This document shows positions 1-7,980 of a stretch of 17,257 nucleotides of DNA, piece after piece; positions within the stretch are counted from its first letter, which is position 1, and every line of letters begins with the position of its first letter. Below the pieces are notes generated by a model. The model saw only the letters and a list, made by a program, of their open reading frames with translations, ran no database searches and was not told where the DNA came from. Origin of the DNA: DAOTEJ01 sp035454085 (GTDB lineage Bacteria; Pseudomonadota; Gammaproteobacteria; Burkholderiales; Burkholderiaceae_F); the NCBI GenBank assembly GCA_035454085.1, contig DAOTEJ010000060.1, forward strand, positions 1-17,257. The letters run 5' to 3'. The translations under genes and the position numbers were made by a program.

Positions 1-831
1 CAGCAGGGCAACAAGCTGATCTTCACGACCAGCTTCGGCTACATGAACCCGACGCTCAAGGTGGCCGAGGAGTTCCCGGACGTGAAGTTCGAGCACGCCA
101 CGGGCTACAAGAACGCCAAGAACGTCAACAACTACAACGCGCGCTTCTACGAGGGCCGCTATCTGGCGGGCATGCTCGCCGGCAAGATGAGCAAGTCCAA
201 CACCCTGGGCTACGTGGCCGCGTTCCCGATCCCCGAGGTGCTCCAGGGCATCAACGCCTTCACCCTCGGCGCGCGCGCGGTGAACCCCAAGGCGCAGGTG
301 CGGGTGGTATGGGTCAACAGCTGGTACGACCCGGGCAAGGAGCGCGACGCCGCCAACACCCTGCTCGGCCAGGGCGCCGACGTGCTGACCCATCACACCG
401 ACTCGACCGCCGTGGTCGCCGCCGCGGAGGAGAAGGGCAAGATGGCCGTGGCCTACCACAGCAACATGGCCAAGTTCGGTCCCAAGGCCCAGATCGCCGC
501 GGTCACGCACCACTGGGGCGACTACTACACCGAGCGCGCCCAGAAGACGATCGACGGCAAGTGGGAGCTCAAGCCGATCTGGGGCGGCATCAAGGAAGGC
601 ATGATCAAGGTCGAAGGCGTGGCCGAGTCGGTGCCCAAGGAAGCGGTGGACGCGATGCGCAAGGTCGAGGACGAGATCCGCGCCGGCACCTTCCACCCCT
701 TCACCGGCCCGATCAAGAGCAACGAGGGCAAGGAAATCCTCGCCAAGGACGCCAAGGCCACCGACGAGCAGCTCGGCGGCATGAACTACTACGTCGACGG
801 CGTGGTGGGCAAGGTGCCCAGCGGCAAGTAG
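1..831 (+). CDS. BMP-family ABC transporter substrate-binding protein, 5' end missing
   Basis: The frame is open from base 1, so the window starts inside the gene; 276 C-terminal residues are visible, ending at TAG. The protein resembles the BMP/PnrA family (PF02608), periplasmic lipoproteins or binding proteins that deliver nucleosides or purines to an ABC importer. Family-like segments include YEGRYLAGMLAG, the glycine-rich turn LGYVAAFPIPEV, and WVNSWYDPGKE followed by LLGQGADVLTHHTDS, which belong to the second lobe and hinge. The signal peptide would lie upstream and cannot be seen. A terminator follows 20 bases downstream, so this is probably the last gene of its transport operon. The next gene encodes guanine deaminase, which favours a purine base or nucleoside as ligand; that is inference, since BMP proteins bind several ligands. 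The family call is firm; the substrate is not. Confidence 0.92.
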   Translation, partial: QQGNKLIFTTSFGYMNPTLKVAEEFPDVKFEHATGYKNAKNVNNYNARFYEGRYLAGMLAGKMSKSNTLGYVAAFPIPEVLQGINAFTLGARAVNPKAQVRVVWVNSWYDPGKERDAANTLLGQGADVLTHHTDSTAVVAAAEEKGKMAVAYHSNMAKFGPKAQIAAVTHHWGDYYTERAQKTIDGKWELKPIWGGIKEGMIKVEGVAESVPKEAVDAMRKVEDEIRAGTFHPFTGPIKSNEGKEILAKDAKATDEQLGGMNYYVDGVVGKVPSGK

Positions 832-851
832 GCCGCAGGGCGAGCAGGATC

Positions 852-878
852 GAGGGGCGCGGGTCGCCCCTCTTTTTT
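852..878 (+). terminator. Intrinsic terminator after the BMP gene
   Basis: A perfect 8-bp stem (GAGGGGCG at 852-859, CGCCCCTC at 865-872) encloses a 5-base loop and is followed directly by six T (873-878). It lies 20 bases after the BMP stop codon and 26 bases before guaD, so it should separate the transport operon from the guaD transcript. Confidence 0.9.
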
Positions 879-904
879 CGGGCTTCGACAGCGCGCTTCG
901 GCTC

Positions 905-2227
905 ATGCACATCCCCCCTCAGGCAGGCGACTACGCACTGCGCACGCAGGTGCTGGACTTCGCCGCCGCGCCGCACGGTGTCGAGGCCCGGCTGGAGCGC
1001 GACGCCTGCGTGCGGGTCAGCGCGGGGCGCTTCGCCGCAGTCGGGCCGTGGAACGAGCTCGCGCCGAGCCTGCCGGCCGACCTGCCCGTCGTGCAGGCAC
1101 GGCAGCATGTGGCCGCGCCCGGCTTCATCGACGCACACATTCACTTGCCGCAGATCGATGTCATCGCCTCGCCCGCACCGGGCCTGCTGGAGTGGCTCGC
1201 CCGCCACACCTTCCCGGCCGAAGCTGCCTGGGCCGACCCCGAGCTCTGCGCGCAAGGGGCGCGCTTCTTCCTCGACGAACTCGCCCGCCAGGGCACGACC
1301 AGCGCCTGCGTGTTCGGCAGCGTGCATGCGGGCTCGGTAGAAGCGCTCTTCGCCGCCGCCGAGGCACGCGCGCAGCGCTTGGTGGCGGGCAAGTGCCTGA
1401 TGGACGTGCACTGCCCCGAGGTCCTGCGCGACACGGCCGAGGGCGGCGTGCGCGACAGCGCGGACCTCGCGGCGCGCTGGCACGGCCGGGGGCGGCTGGC
1501 CTACGCGATCACGCCGCGCTTTGCGGGCAGCTCGAGCCGCGAACAGCTGCGACTGGCCGGCGAGCTGGCCCGGGCGCGGCCCGAGCTGTACGTGCAAAGT
1601 CACGTGGCCGAGAGCCACGACGAGGTGCGCTGGGTCGGCGAGCTCTTCCCCGAGGCTCGCTCCTACCTCGACGTGTACGACCGCGCCGGCCTGCTCGGCC
1701 CGCGATCGATCTATGCCCACTGCCTGTGGCTCGACCAGGCCGACCGCGCTCGCATGGCGGGCAGCGGGGCGCTCGCGGCCGTGTGCCCGAGCAGCAATCT
1801 CTTCCTGGGCAGCGGCGTGTTCGATTTCGCCGCGAGCCTGGCTGCGGGCATGGGGCTGGTACTCGCCAGCGACGTGGGCGGGGGCCAGTCGTGGTCCATG
1901 TTCGAGGCGATGCGCGGCGCGCACGCGATGGGGCGGCTGGGCGGCAGCGCCTTGTCGGCCAGCCAACTCTGGTACTGGGCGAGCACCGGCGCGGCCGAGC
2001 GTCTGGGCTGGGGCGGGCAGGTCGGGCGCGTGGCCACCGGACACGAGGCCGACTTCCTGCTGCTCGATGCGGCCGCCACGCCCGTGCTGGCTCGGCGCAC
2101 GGCGCGTGCCACCAGCCTGGAGGATTGGCTCTTCGCGCTCATGATCCTGGGCGATGATCGGGCTGTGCACGAAACCTTCCTTGCCGGCCGACCCTCCAAG
2201 CCGGCACATCCGGAGTCCCTGTCATGA
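905..2227 (+). CDS. guaD: Guanine deaminase
   Basis: The 440-residue protein belongs to the amidohydrolase superfamily and should hydrolyse guanine to xanthine and ammonia in the cytoplasm, the entry step of guanine salvage or breakdown. Metal and catalytic motifs are all present: PGFIDAHIHLPQ with the HxH pair H78/H80, QSHVAESHDE with H233, YAHCLWL with H272, and LASDVGGGQSWSMFEAM with D323. The HIHLPQ and SDVGGG forms are characteristic of guanine deaminase rather than of other amidohydrolases, and the length is normal. ATG 905 gives the full N-terminal beta-sandwich, but no clear Shine-Dalgarno sequence precedes it. The stop overlaps the next start (ATGA, 2224-2227), so the permease gene is translationally coupled to it. 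The purine-type binding protein upstream supports a purine role, although a terminator separates the two genes. Confidence 0.95.
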   Translation: MHIPPQAGDYALRTQVLDFAAAPHGVEARLERDACVRVSAGRFAAVGPWNELAPSLPADLPVVQARQHVAAPGFIDAHIHLPQIDVIASPAPGLLEWLARHTFPAEAAWADPELCAQGARFFLDELARQGTTSACVFGSVHAGSVEALFAAAEARAQRLVAGKCLMDVHCPEVLRDTAEGGVRDSADLAARWHGRGRLAYAITPRFAGSSSREQLRLAGELARARPELYVQSHVAESHDEVRWVGELFPEARSYLDVYDRAGLLGPRSIYAHCLWLDQADRARMAGSGALAAVCPSSNLFLGSGVFDFAASLAAGMGLVLASDVGGGQSWSMFEAMRGAHAMGRLGGSALSASQLWYWASTGAAERLGWGGQVGRVATGHEADFLLLDAAATPVLARRTARATSLEDWLFALMILGDDRAVHETFLAGRPSKPAHPESLS

Positions 2228-4731
2228 ATCTGGCCCAGACGCTCGCGCAGGCCCTGCGCATGAGTCGCCGCGACTGGCGCGCCGGCGAGTTGCGCCTGCT
2301 GTGCGCCGCGCTCGTGGTGGCCGTGGCGGCCGTGACCAGCGTGGGCTTCTTCGTGGACCGCATTCGCCTGGGGCTGGAGCGCGACGCCACCCAGTTGCTG
2401 GGCGCCGACGTGGTGCTCTCGGCCGACCAGCCGATCGGCCCCGAGCCCGCCGAGCGGGCGCGCAGCGAAGGCCTGATGCTGGCGCGGACCGTGAGCTTCC
2501 CCAGCATGGCGCTCGCGGCCGAAGGCGAGGGCACTTCGCTGGCCGCGGTGAAGGCCGTCTCGCCCGAATACCCGCTGCGCGGCAGCTTGCGCGTGCAGCG
2601 CGCTGCCGGCGGCGCGGACGAGGCCACGCGCGAGGTGCCCGCGCCCGGCACGGTGTGGGTCGACCCGCAACTGCTGCAGGCGCTGGGCGTGGCGGTGGGC
2701 GACGATCTGCGCCTGGGCGAGCGCCGCCTGAAGATCGCGCGGGTGATTGCCGTCGAGCCCGACCGGGGCGCGGCCTTCATCAACTTCGCCCCGCGCGTGA
2801 TGCTGGCGCTCTCCGAGCTCGAGTCCACCGGGCTCGTCCAGCCCGGCTCGCGCGTCACCTACCGCCTGATGGCGGCCGGCGAGCGCCCGGCGGTGACGCG
2901 CTACTCGGCCTGGCTCAAGGACCACCTGGCGCGCGGTCAGAGCCTGGAGTCGCTCGAGGGCGGCCGGCCCGAGATGCAGCGCACGCTGGCCCGGGCGCAG
3001 CAGTTCCTGTCGCTCGTGGCGCTGCTCGCGGCGATGATCGCCGCCGTCGCGGTGGCCGCCGCCGCCCGGCGCTTCTCGTTGCGCCATCTTGATTCGTGCG
3101 CGGTGATGCGCTGCCTGGGCCTGCCGCAGCGGCGCATCTTCGTGCTCTTCGCGCTCGAGTTCGCGCTGGTGGGGCTCGCGGCCTGCGCGGTGGGCGTGGC
3201 GCTGGGCTACGCCTTCCACTTCGTGTTCCTGTGGGTGCTCGGCGGCCTGGTGCAGACCAGCCTGCCGGCGCCCTCGTGGCTGCCCGCGGCGCAGGGCTAC
3301 GCGATCGGGCTGGTGCTGCTCGCGGGCTTCGCGCTCCCGCCGCTTGCGCAGCTGCGCCAGGTGCCGCCCCTGCGCGTGCTGCGCAAGGATCTCGGGCCGC
3401 CCGCGGGGCGCGCCGTGCTGGGCTACCTGGCGGGCATGGCGGGCTTCTTCGGGCTGATGATCTGGGCGGCCGACGACCTCAAGGTGGGCCTGCTCACCGC
3501 CGGCGGCTTCGCCGCGGCGCTGGGCCTGTTCGCATTGGTGGCCTGGCTCGTGATCCTGGGGCTCACGCCCGTGCGCGCGGCGGCGGGGCGCGTGTCCCTG
3601 GCGCTGCGCTTTGCGGTGGCTGCGGTGCAGCGCCGGCCGGTGGCCACCATCGTGCAACTCGTGGCGCTGGCGGTGGGCCTGATGGCCCTGTTGCTACTCG
3701 GGGTGACGCGCACCGACCTTGTCGAGGCCTGGCGCCGTGCCGCGCCGGCCGATGCGCCCAACCGCTTCGTGATCAACATCCAGCCCGACCAGGTCGGCGC
3801 GGTGAGCCAGCGCCTGGCGGCCGCCGGCATCCCCGACGCGATGCTCTATCCCATGGTGCGCGGCCGCCTGGTGGCGGTCAACGGCCAGGCGGTAGGCCCC
3901 GAGAACTACACCAACGACCGTGCCCAGCGCCTGGTCGATCGCGAGTTCAACCTCAGCTACATGGACGAGCGGCCCGAGCACAACCCGCTGGTGGCGGGAA
4001 GCTGGTTCGGCCCCGGCGCGCGCGATGAGCTGTCGGTCGAGGAGGGCATCGCCAAGACCCTGGGCCTGAAGCTCGGCGACAGCCTGCGCTTCGAGATCGC
4101 GGGCACGCCCGTCGAGGCGCGCATCACCAGCCTGCGCAAGGTGAACTGGGATTCGATGCGCGCCAACTTCTTCGTGATCATGCCGCCGGCGCTGCTCGCC
4201 ACCCAGCCGCAGAGCTTCATCACCGCCTTCCACCTGCCCGAGTCGCGCGCAGCGGTGGCGGGCGAGCTGCTGCGCGAGTTTCCCAACCTCACGCTGGTCG
4301 ACACCAGCGCGGTGTTCCGGCAGGTGCAGGCGGTGCTCGACCAGGTGATCGCGGCGGTCGAGTTCCTCTTCCTGTTCACGCTCGTGGCCGGCGTCCTGGT
4401 GTTGTATGCGGCGCTGGCCAGTTCGCGCGACGAGCGGGTGCGCGAGGCCGCCTTGTTGCGGGCCCTGGGTGCGTCGCGCGCGCAGTTGTCGCGCACCCAG
4501 GTGGCGGAGATGCTGGCCCTGGGCGCACTGGCCGGGCTGCTGGCCGCCGCCGGCGCGCAGGCCGTGGGCTGGGCGCTGGCGCGCTATGCCTTCGAATTCG
4601 AGTACGGGCTGCGGCCCGCGGTGTTCGTGATCGGCACCGTGGGTGGGGCGCTGTGTGCGCTGGCGGGCGGCTGGATGGGCCTGCGAGGCGTGCTGCGCAC
4701 GCCGCCGTTGGCCACGCTGAGGGACGCATGA
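2224..4731 (+). CDS. Large FtsX-like ABC transporter permease, YbbP type
   Basis: This 835-residue inner-membrane protein has the duplicated FtsX/MacB permease layout of YbbP-like proteins (E. coli YbbP is of similar size). A first membrane helix lies near residues 24-44 and is followed by a periplasmic domain. A first FtsX module covers about 261-390 (with RHLDSCAVMRCLGLPQRRI), and several helices span about 395-495. A second periplasmic domain (about 500-700) and a C-terminal FtsX module follow (about 714-830, with REAALLRALGASRAQL). The two RxLG-type cytoplasmic motifs are coupling-helix-like segments that normally contact an ATPase. YbbP works with the ATPase YbbA, often beside the thioesterase TesA; neither is in this window. 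The gene overlaps guaD upstream and the globin gene downstream by 4 bases each. Substrate unknown; related systems act on lipoproteins, lipids or cell-envelope mechanics rather than classic import. Confidence 0.9.
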   Translation: MNLAQTLAQALRMSRRDWRAGELRLLCAALVVAVAAVTSVGFFVDRIRLGLERDATQLLGADVVLSADQPIGPEPAERARSEGLMLARTVSFPSMALAAEGEGTSLAAVKAVSPEYPLRGSLRVQRAAGGADEATREVPAPGTVWVDPQLLQALGVAVGDDLRLGERRLKIARVIAVEPDRGAAFINFAPRVMLALSELESTGLVQPGSRVTYRLMAAGERPAVTRYSAWLKDHLARGQSLESLEGGRPEMQRTLARAQQFLSLVALLAAMIAAVAVAAAARRFSLRHLDSCAVMRCLGLPQRRIFVLFALEFALVGLAACAVGVALGYAFHFVFLWVLGGLVQTSLPAPSWLPAAQGYAIGLVLLAGFALPPLAQLRQVPPLRVLRKDLGPPAGRAVLGYLAGMAGFFGLMIWAADDLKVGLLTAGGFAAALGLFALVAWLVILGLTPVRAAAGRVSLALRFAVAAVQRRPVATIVQLVALAVGLMALLLLGVTRTDLVEAWRRAAPADAPNRFVINIQPDQVGAVSQRLAAAGIPDAMLYPMVRGRLVAVNGQAVGPENYTNDRAQRLVDREFNLSYMDERPEHNPLVAGSWFGPGARDELSVEEGIAKTLGLKLGDSLRFEIAGTPVEARITSLRKVNWDSMRANFFVIMPPALLATQPQSFITAFHLPESRAAVAGELLREFPNLTLVDTSAVFRQVQAVLDQVIAAVEFLFLFTLVAGVLVLYAALASSRDERVREAALLRALGASRAQLSRTQVAEMLALGALAGLLAAAGAQAVGWALARYAFEFEYGLRPAVFVIGTVGGALCALAGGWMGLRGVLRTPPLATLRDA

Positions 4732-5153
4732 GCCAGCAGGTGCCCGCGCCCACGGAGGGCGCCGGTGCGGCGGCCGACACGCCTTACGCGCAACTGGGCG
4801 GCGAGGCCGCCCTGCACGCGCTGGTCGAGCGCTTCTACGACCTGATGGACCTCGAGCCCGCCTACGCCGGCATCCGCGCGCTGCATGCGCCCGCGCTGGA
4901 TGACGCGCGCGAGAAGCTCTTCATGTTCCTATCGGGCTGGCTGGGCGGACCCAACCTGTACATCGAACGCCACGGCCACCCCCGATTGCGGGGCCGGCAC
5001 CTGCCTTTCGCCATCGGTGTTGCCGAACGCGACCAGTGGCTGGCCTGCATGGATCAGGCGATGGGCGAATGCGCCGTCCCCGCTGGGCTGCGCGAGCGCC
5101 TGGCGCAGGCCTTCTTCCAGACCGCGGACTTCATGCGCAACCGGCCGGGCTAG
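4728..5153 (+). CDS. Group II truncated haemoglobin
   Basis: The 141-residue protein fits the HbO-like truncated globins, small cytoplasmic haem proteins linked to oxygen or nitric oxide handling. It opens with the usual YAQLGGEAAL segment (20-29). Family positions can be assigned by pattern: Tyr B10 as Y37 in RFYDLMD, proximal His F8 as H91 in RGRHLPFAI, and the group II-specific Trp G8 as W104 in RDQWLACM. The GWLGGPNLYIERHG stretch before the proximal His is also typical. I chose ATG 4728, which overlaps the permease stop as ATGA; an in-frame ATG at 4653 lies inside the permease and would add 25 residues without family similarity. The stop is followed by a 6-bp inverted repeat (CCGGCC/GGCCGG, 5141-5158) without a T tract, and a convergent gene ends 13 bases on. 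Physiological role not evident; coupling to the permease suggests co-production only. Confidence 0.92.
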   Translation: MSQQVPAPTEGAGAAADTPYAQLGGEAALHALVERFYDLMDLEPAYAGIRALHAPALDDAREKLFMFLSGWLGGPNLYIERHGHPRLRGRHLPFAIGVAERDQWLACMDQAMGECAVPAGLRERLAQAFFQTADFMRNRPG

Positions 5154-5166
5154 GCCGGCCGCGCCC

Positions 5167-6084
5167 TCAGGCGGGGGCGGCGAGCCTGACCGGCACCTTG
5201 GCGTTGTCGCGCGCGTGTTCCTCGCGGTTGGTGATCGCCCGGAACCACAGGGTGACGACGGTCGAGCTGAGCACGATGAACAGCGAGTACAGGATGGGGA
5301 TCAGCAGGACTTCCTGCTGCATCGTGCCGCTGAAGGTCAGGGTGACGATGAGCACCGCGAGCGGACCGTTCTGGATGCCGGTCTCGAGCGCGATGGTGCG
5401 CGAGCGCCGCGGGTCCTGGCGCAGCAGGCGCGCCAGAAAGTAGCCCAGCAGCATGCCGATCACGCCCAGTCCGATCGTGGCCAGATAGACGCTCCAGTGG
5501 GTGGTGGCCAGCAGCTGCGCGTTGCGCGGCACCCACGAGATGATCAGGAACAGGATGACCACCACGCCGAGGAAGCCGCCGATCAGTTCGATGGTGGCGC
5601 CCACGTTCGGGTTCCAGCGGCGCAGCCCGATGCCGATCAGGGTGGGCACGAGCAGGATGGCCAGCACCTGCGCCACGTTCGAGGCGGGAATCACGAACTC
5701 GCTGGGCAGGCCCGCCAGTCCTTCGTAGAAGTCGAGCAGGATCGGCACGGCGGCCACGGCCACCAGGGTCGAGACGCTGGTCATCATGATCGACAGGGCC
5801 AGCGCGCTCTTGCTGAAGTAGGCAAAGATGTTCGAGGTGGTGCCGCCGGGCATGCAGCCCATCAGGATCACCCCGATGGCCAGCGCCGGCGGGAAGTCGA
5901 GCGCGACCGCCAGCGCGAAGCCCAGCAGGGGCATGATCCCGTACTGGCAGGCCAGCCCCACGAGCACGCCCGCCGGACGGCGGAAAGCGAGCTGGAAATC
6001 CTTGAAGGTGAGCGAGGCGCCCATGCCCAGCATGATCACGGCCATCATCAGGCCGAGCAGCTTGGTCTCGAGAGGGGTCAGCAT
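5167..6084 (-). CDS. Bile acid:sodium symporter family (BASS) transporter
   Basis: A 305-residue, very hydrophobic protein with about nine or ten membrane helices that matches the BASS/SBF family of sodium-coupled organic anion transporters. Diagnostic segments are GCMPGGTTSNIFAYFSKSAL (77-94), the crossover motif that binds sodium and substrate, and ETGIQNGPLAV (234-243), whose Glu and Gln correspond to sodium-site residues in structurally characterised bacterial homologues. Start ATG 6084 is supported by AGGAG six bases upstream. The same frame stays open far upstream, but that part runs out of frame through the ligase gene and is not coding. It sits 14 bases after the stop of the FadD-like ligase and almost certainly shares its transcript. 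Substrates of bacterial BASS proteins range from bile acids and pantoate to keto acids; the neighbour hints at a carboxylate that becomes a CoA thioester, but this is inference. Confidence 0.92.
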   Translation of the reverse strand: MLTPLETKLLGLMMAVIMLGMGASLTFKDFQLAFRRPAGVLVGLACQYGIMPLLGFALAVALDFPPALAIGVILMGCMPGGTTSNIFAYFSKSALALSIMMTSVSTLVAVAAVPILLDFYEGLAGLPSEFVIPASNVAQVLAILLVPTLIGIGLRRWNPNVGATIELIGGFLGVVVILFLIISWVPRNAQLLATTHWSVYLATIGLGVIGMLLGYFLARLLRQDPRRSRTIALETGIQNGPLAVLIVTLTFSGTMQQEVLLIPILYSLFIVLSSTVVTLWFRAITNREEHARDNAKVPVRLAAPA

Positions 6085-6090
6085 GACGGG

Positions 6091-6095
6091 CTCCT
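6091..6095 (-). promoter_or_regulatory. Shine-Dalgarno site of the BASS transporter
   Basis: AGGAG on the minus strand lies six bases before ATG 6084, in the 14-base gap after the acyl-CoA ligase stop. It fixes the transporter start against the much longer open frame that continues upstream. Confidence 0.85.
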
Positions 6096-6098
6096 GGG

Positions 6099-7841
6099 TC
6101 AGCGGGCAGTGGCGGCGCGACGCGCCTCGTCGCGCAGGTCCTTGCGCAGGATCTTGCCGATCGGGGTCTTGGGCAGCTCGGTGCGGAACTCGATGCTGCG
6201 CGGCACCTTGTAGTCGGTGAGCAGGCGCTTGGCGTGGGCGCGCACGGCCTCCTCGGTGAGGCCGGGGTCCTGCGAGACGACGAAGGCGCGCACCGCCTCG
6301 CCGCTCTTGGCGTCGGGCACACCCACCACCGCGACCTCGAGCACCGCGTCCATCTGCGCGATCGCGTCCTCGACCTCGTTGGGATACACGTTGAAGCCCG
6401 AGACCAGGATCATGTCCTTCTTGCGGTCGACGATCTTGAAGTAGCCCTGCTCGTCCATCACCGCCACGTCTCCGGTGTACAGCCAGCCTTCGCGCAGCAC
6501 CTTGGCGGACTCGTCGGGCTGCTGCCAGTAGCCCTGCATCACCTGCGGCCCGCGCACGATCAACTCGCCCGGTGTTCCCAGCGGCACGTCGTGGCCCTCG
6601 TCGTCGACCAGGCGCACCTCGGTGCCGGGAGCGGGAATGCCGATCGAGTCGGGCTTGGCCACGCCCGCCAGAGGATTGAAGCTCACCACCGGCGAGGTCT
6701 CGGTCAGGCCGTAGCCTTCGGCGATGCGCGTACCGGTGACGCGCTGCCAGCGCTCGGCCACGGCGCTTTGCAGCGCGGCCCCGCCCGCCACCGCGGCCTT
6801 CAGGTGCCTGGGCGGGAAGGCGGTGAACCACTCCTCGTTGAGCAGGGCATTGAACAGGGTGTTGACGCCGCTCACCCAGGTGATGCGGTAGTTGTCGAAG
6901 GCGCGCTGCAGGTTGCCGATCGGCCGCGGACTGGGCACCAGCACGTTGCGCGCACCGGCGCCCCAGAAGGCGAGCAGATTGAAGGTGAACGCGAAGATGT
7001 GATAGAGCGGCAGCGCGGTGAGGATCACCTCCCTGCCGTCCTCGAGGTGAGAGCGGCCCATGGCGCGCGCCTGCTCGAGGTTCGCGAGCAGGTTGCCGTG
7101 GGTGAGCATCGCGCCCTTGGCGCGCCCGGTGGTGCCGCCGGTGTACTGGAGTAGGGCCAGCGAGTCGGCGCCCTGACCCGCGGCGTACGCTCCGGGGTCG
7201 ATGCGGCGCGCCTCGCGCAGCCCGCGGCCCTCGGACAGCGCCTCGGCGAGGCGCACATGCGGCACGCGCACCGAGGGCAGGGTGCGGTTCCAGACCTTCA
7301 TCACGCCGCGGATCACCGCGCGCGGCACGGCCGAGAAGAATTGCGGCACCTCGGCCAGGATCACCTTGCGGATGCTCGTGCGGGGCAGCACGCCCTCGAG
7401 CTTGTTGGCAAACATGTCGACGATCACCAGCGCCTCGGCGCCGCTGTCGGCGAACTGGTGCTCCATCTCGATGGGCGTGTACAGCGGGTTGGTGTTGACC
7501 AGCACGCAGCCCGCCTTGAACACCCCGAAGGCCACCACCGGGTAGGCCAGGCAGTTGGGCATCTGCACCGCCACGCGACTGCCAGCGGCCAGGCCGACGA
7601 TCTCGCGCAGGTAGACGGCGAAGTCGTCGGACAAGGCGTCCACTTGCGCGTAGCTCAGCGAGCCGTGCATGCCGTTGGGCATGCAGGTGGTGAAGGCGGT
7701 CTGGGTGGCGTAGCGCTGGGCGGCGCCGCGCACGAAGTCCGCAAGGTGCGCGTGCGCCGGTGCCGGCGCCTCGCGCGGGATGTGCTCGCCATAGGCGGCG
7801 AGCCACGGCTGCAGGCCGTAGGGCGAGGTCGAGTGGTTCAT
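6099..7841 (-). CDS. fadD: Long-chain fatty acid-CoA ligase, FadD-like
   Basis: The 580-residue enzyme of the ANL adenylate-forming superfamily should activate a fatty or related carboxylic acid to its acyl-CoA through an acyl-AMP intermediate. Landmarks in order: NTNPLYTPIEMEHQ (typical of FadD), P-loop YTGGTTGRAKG (233-243), ALPLYHIFAFT, VNTLFNALLN, A5 motif YGLTETSP (377-384), YTGD (455-458), the hinge DRKKDMILVSGFNVYPNEVED (472-492), and PIGKILRKDL with the catalytic Lys at 563. Resemblance to E. coli FadD extends along the whole length, including the FNVYPNE region. Three in-frame ATGs are possible (7841, 7853, 7871). I chose 7841 because GGAGA precedes it by five bases and the N-terminus then fits the family length; the longer forms add up to 10 unlikely residues. 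First gene of a two-gene operon with the BASS transporter, divergent from rmuC. Confidence 0.93.
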   Translation of the reverse strand: MNHSTSPYGLQPWLAAYGEHIPREAPAPAHAHLADFVRGAAQRYATQTAFTTCMPNGMHGSLSYAQVDALSDDFAVYLREIVGLAAGSRVAVQMPNCLAYPVVAFGVFKAGCVLVNTNPLYTPIEMEHQFADSGAEALVIVDMFANKLEGVLPRTSIRKVILAEVPQFFSAVPRAVIRGVMKVWNRTLPSVRVPHVRLAEALSEGRGLREARRIDPGAYAAGQGADSLALLQYTGGTTGRAKGAMLTHGNLLANLEQARAMGRSHLEDGREVILTALPLYHIFAFTFNLLAFWGAGARNVLVPSPRPIGNLQRAFDNYRITWVSGVNTLFNALLNEEWFTAFPPRHLKAAVAGGAALQSAVAERWQRVTGTRIAEGYGLTETSPVVSFNPLAGVAKPDSIGIPAPGTEVRLVDDEGHDVPLGTPGELIVRGPQVMQGYWQQPDESAKVLREGWLYTGDVAVMDEQGYFKIVDRKKDMILVSGFNVYPNEVEDAIAQMDAVLEVAVVGVPDAKSGEAVRAFVVSQDPGLTEEAVRAHAKRLLTDYKVPRSIEFRTELPKTPIGKILRKDLRDEARRAATAR

Positions 7842-7980
7842 GCCGGTCTCCATGGCGGTGCTTTCAGGCATCTTCTGTGGACGCCATGGCGGCGGATTCT
7901 GTGAGCGAGCGACCCCGCTGCCCACGGGGGTTTGCCCGGGATCCTATGATTGGCCCCGCAACCCTTGGGACTATTGCTTC
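7842..7980. promoter_or_regulatory. Divergent promoter region between fadD-like gene and rmuC
   Basis: This 139-base gap separates divergent starts and must hold promoters for both directions. A TATGAT hexamer at 7945-7950, 30 bases before the rmuC ATG, matches the sigma-70 -10 consensus at five of six positions. No good -35 element lies at the right distance, so it is only a candidate. I see no clear operator, such as a FadR-like palindrome. Confidence 0.4.
7847..7851 (-). promoter_or_regulatory. Shine-Dalgarno site of the FadD-like ligase
   Basis: GGAGA on the minus strand, five bases before ATG 7841. It decides between the three closely spaced candidate ATG codons; the ATGs at 7853 and 7871 lack a comparable site. 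Confidence 0.6.

Noticed and set aside
1711..3657. A 648-codon open frame on the minus strand
   Set aside because: Antisense to guaD and the permease gene; its composition is Arg/His/Gln-rich with no domain-like pattern.
4653..4727. Upstream ATG at 4653 for the globin gene
   Set aside because: It lies inside the permease gene; the ATGA overlap at 4728 gives the usual globin N-terminus.
5167..7806. An 879-codon minus-strand frame that looks like one long protein
   Set aside because: Only its last 305 codons (the BASS transporter) are coding; the rest is the wrong frame through the acyl-CoA ligase. AGGAG at 6091-6095 marks the true start.
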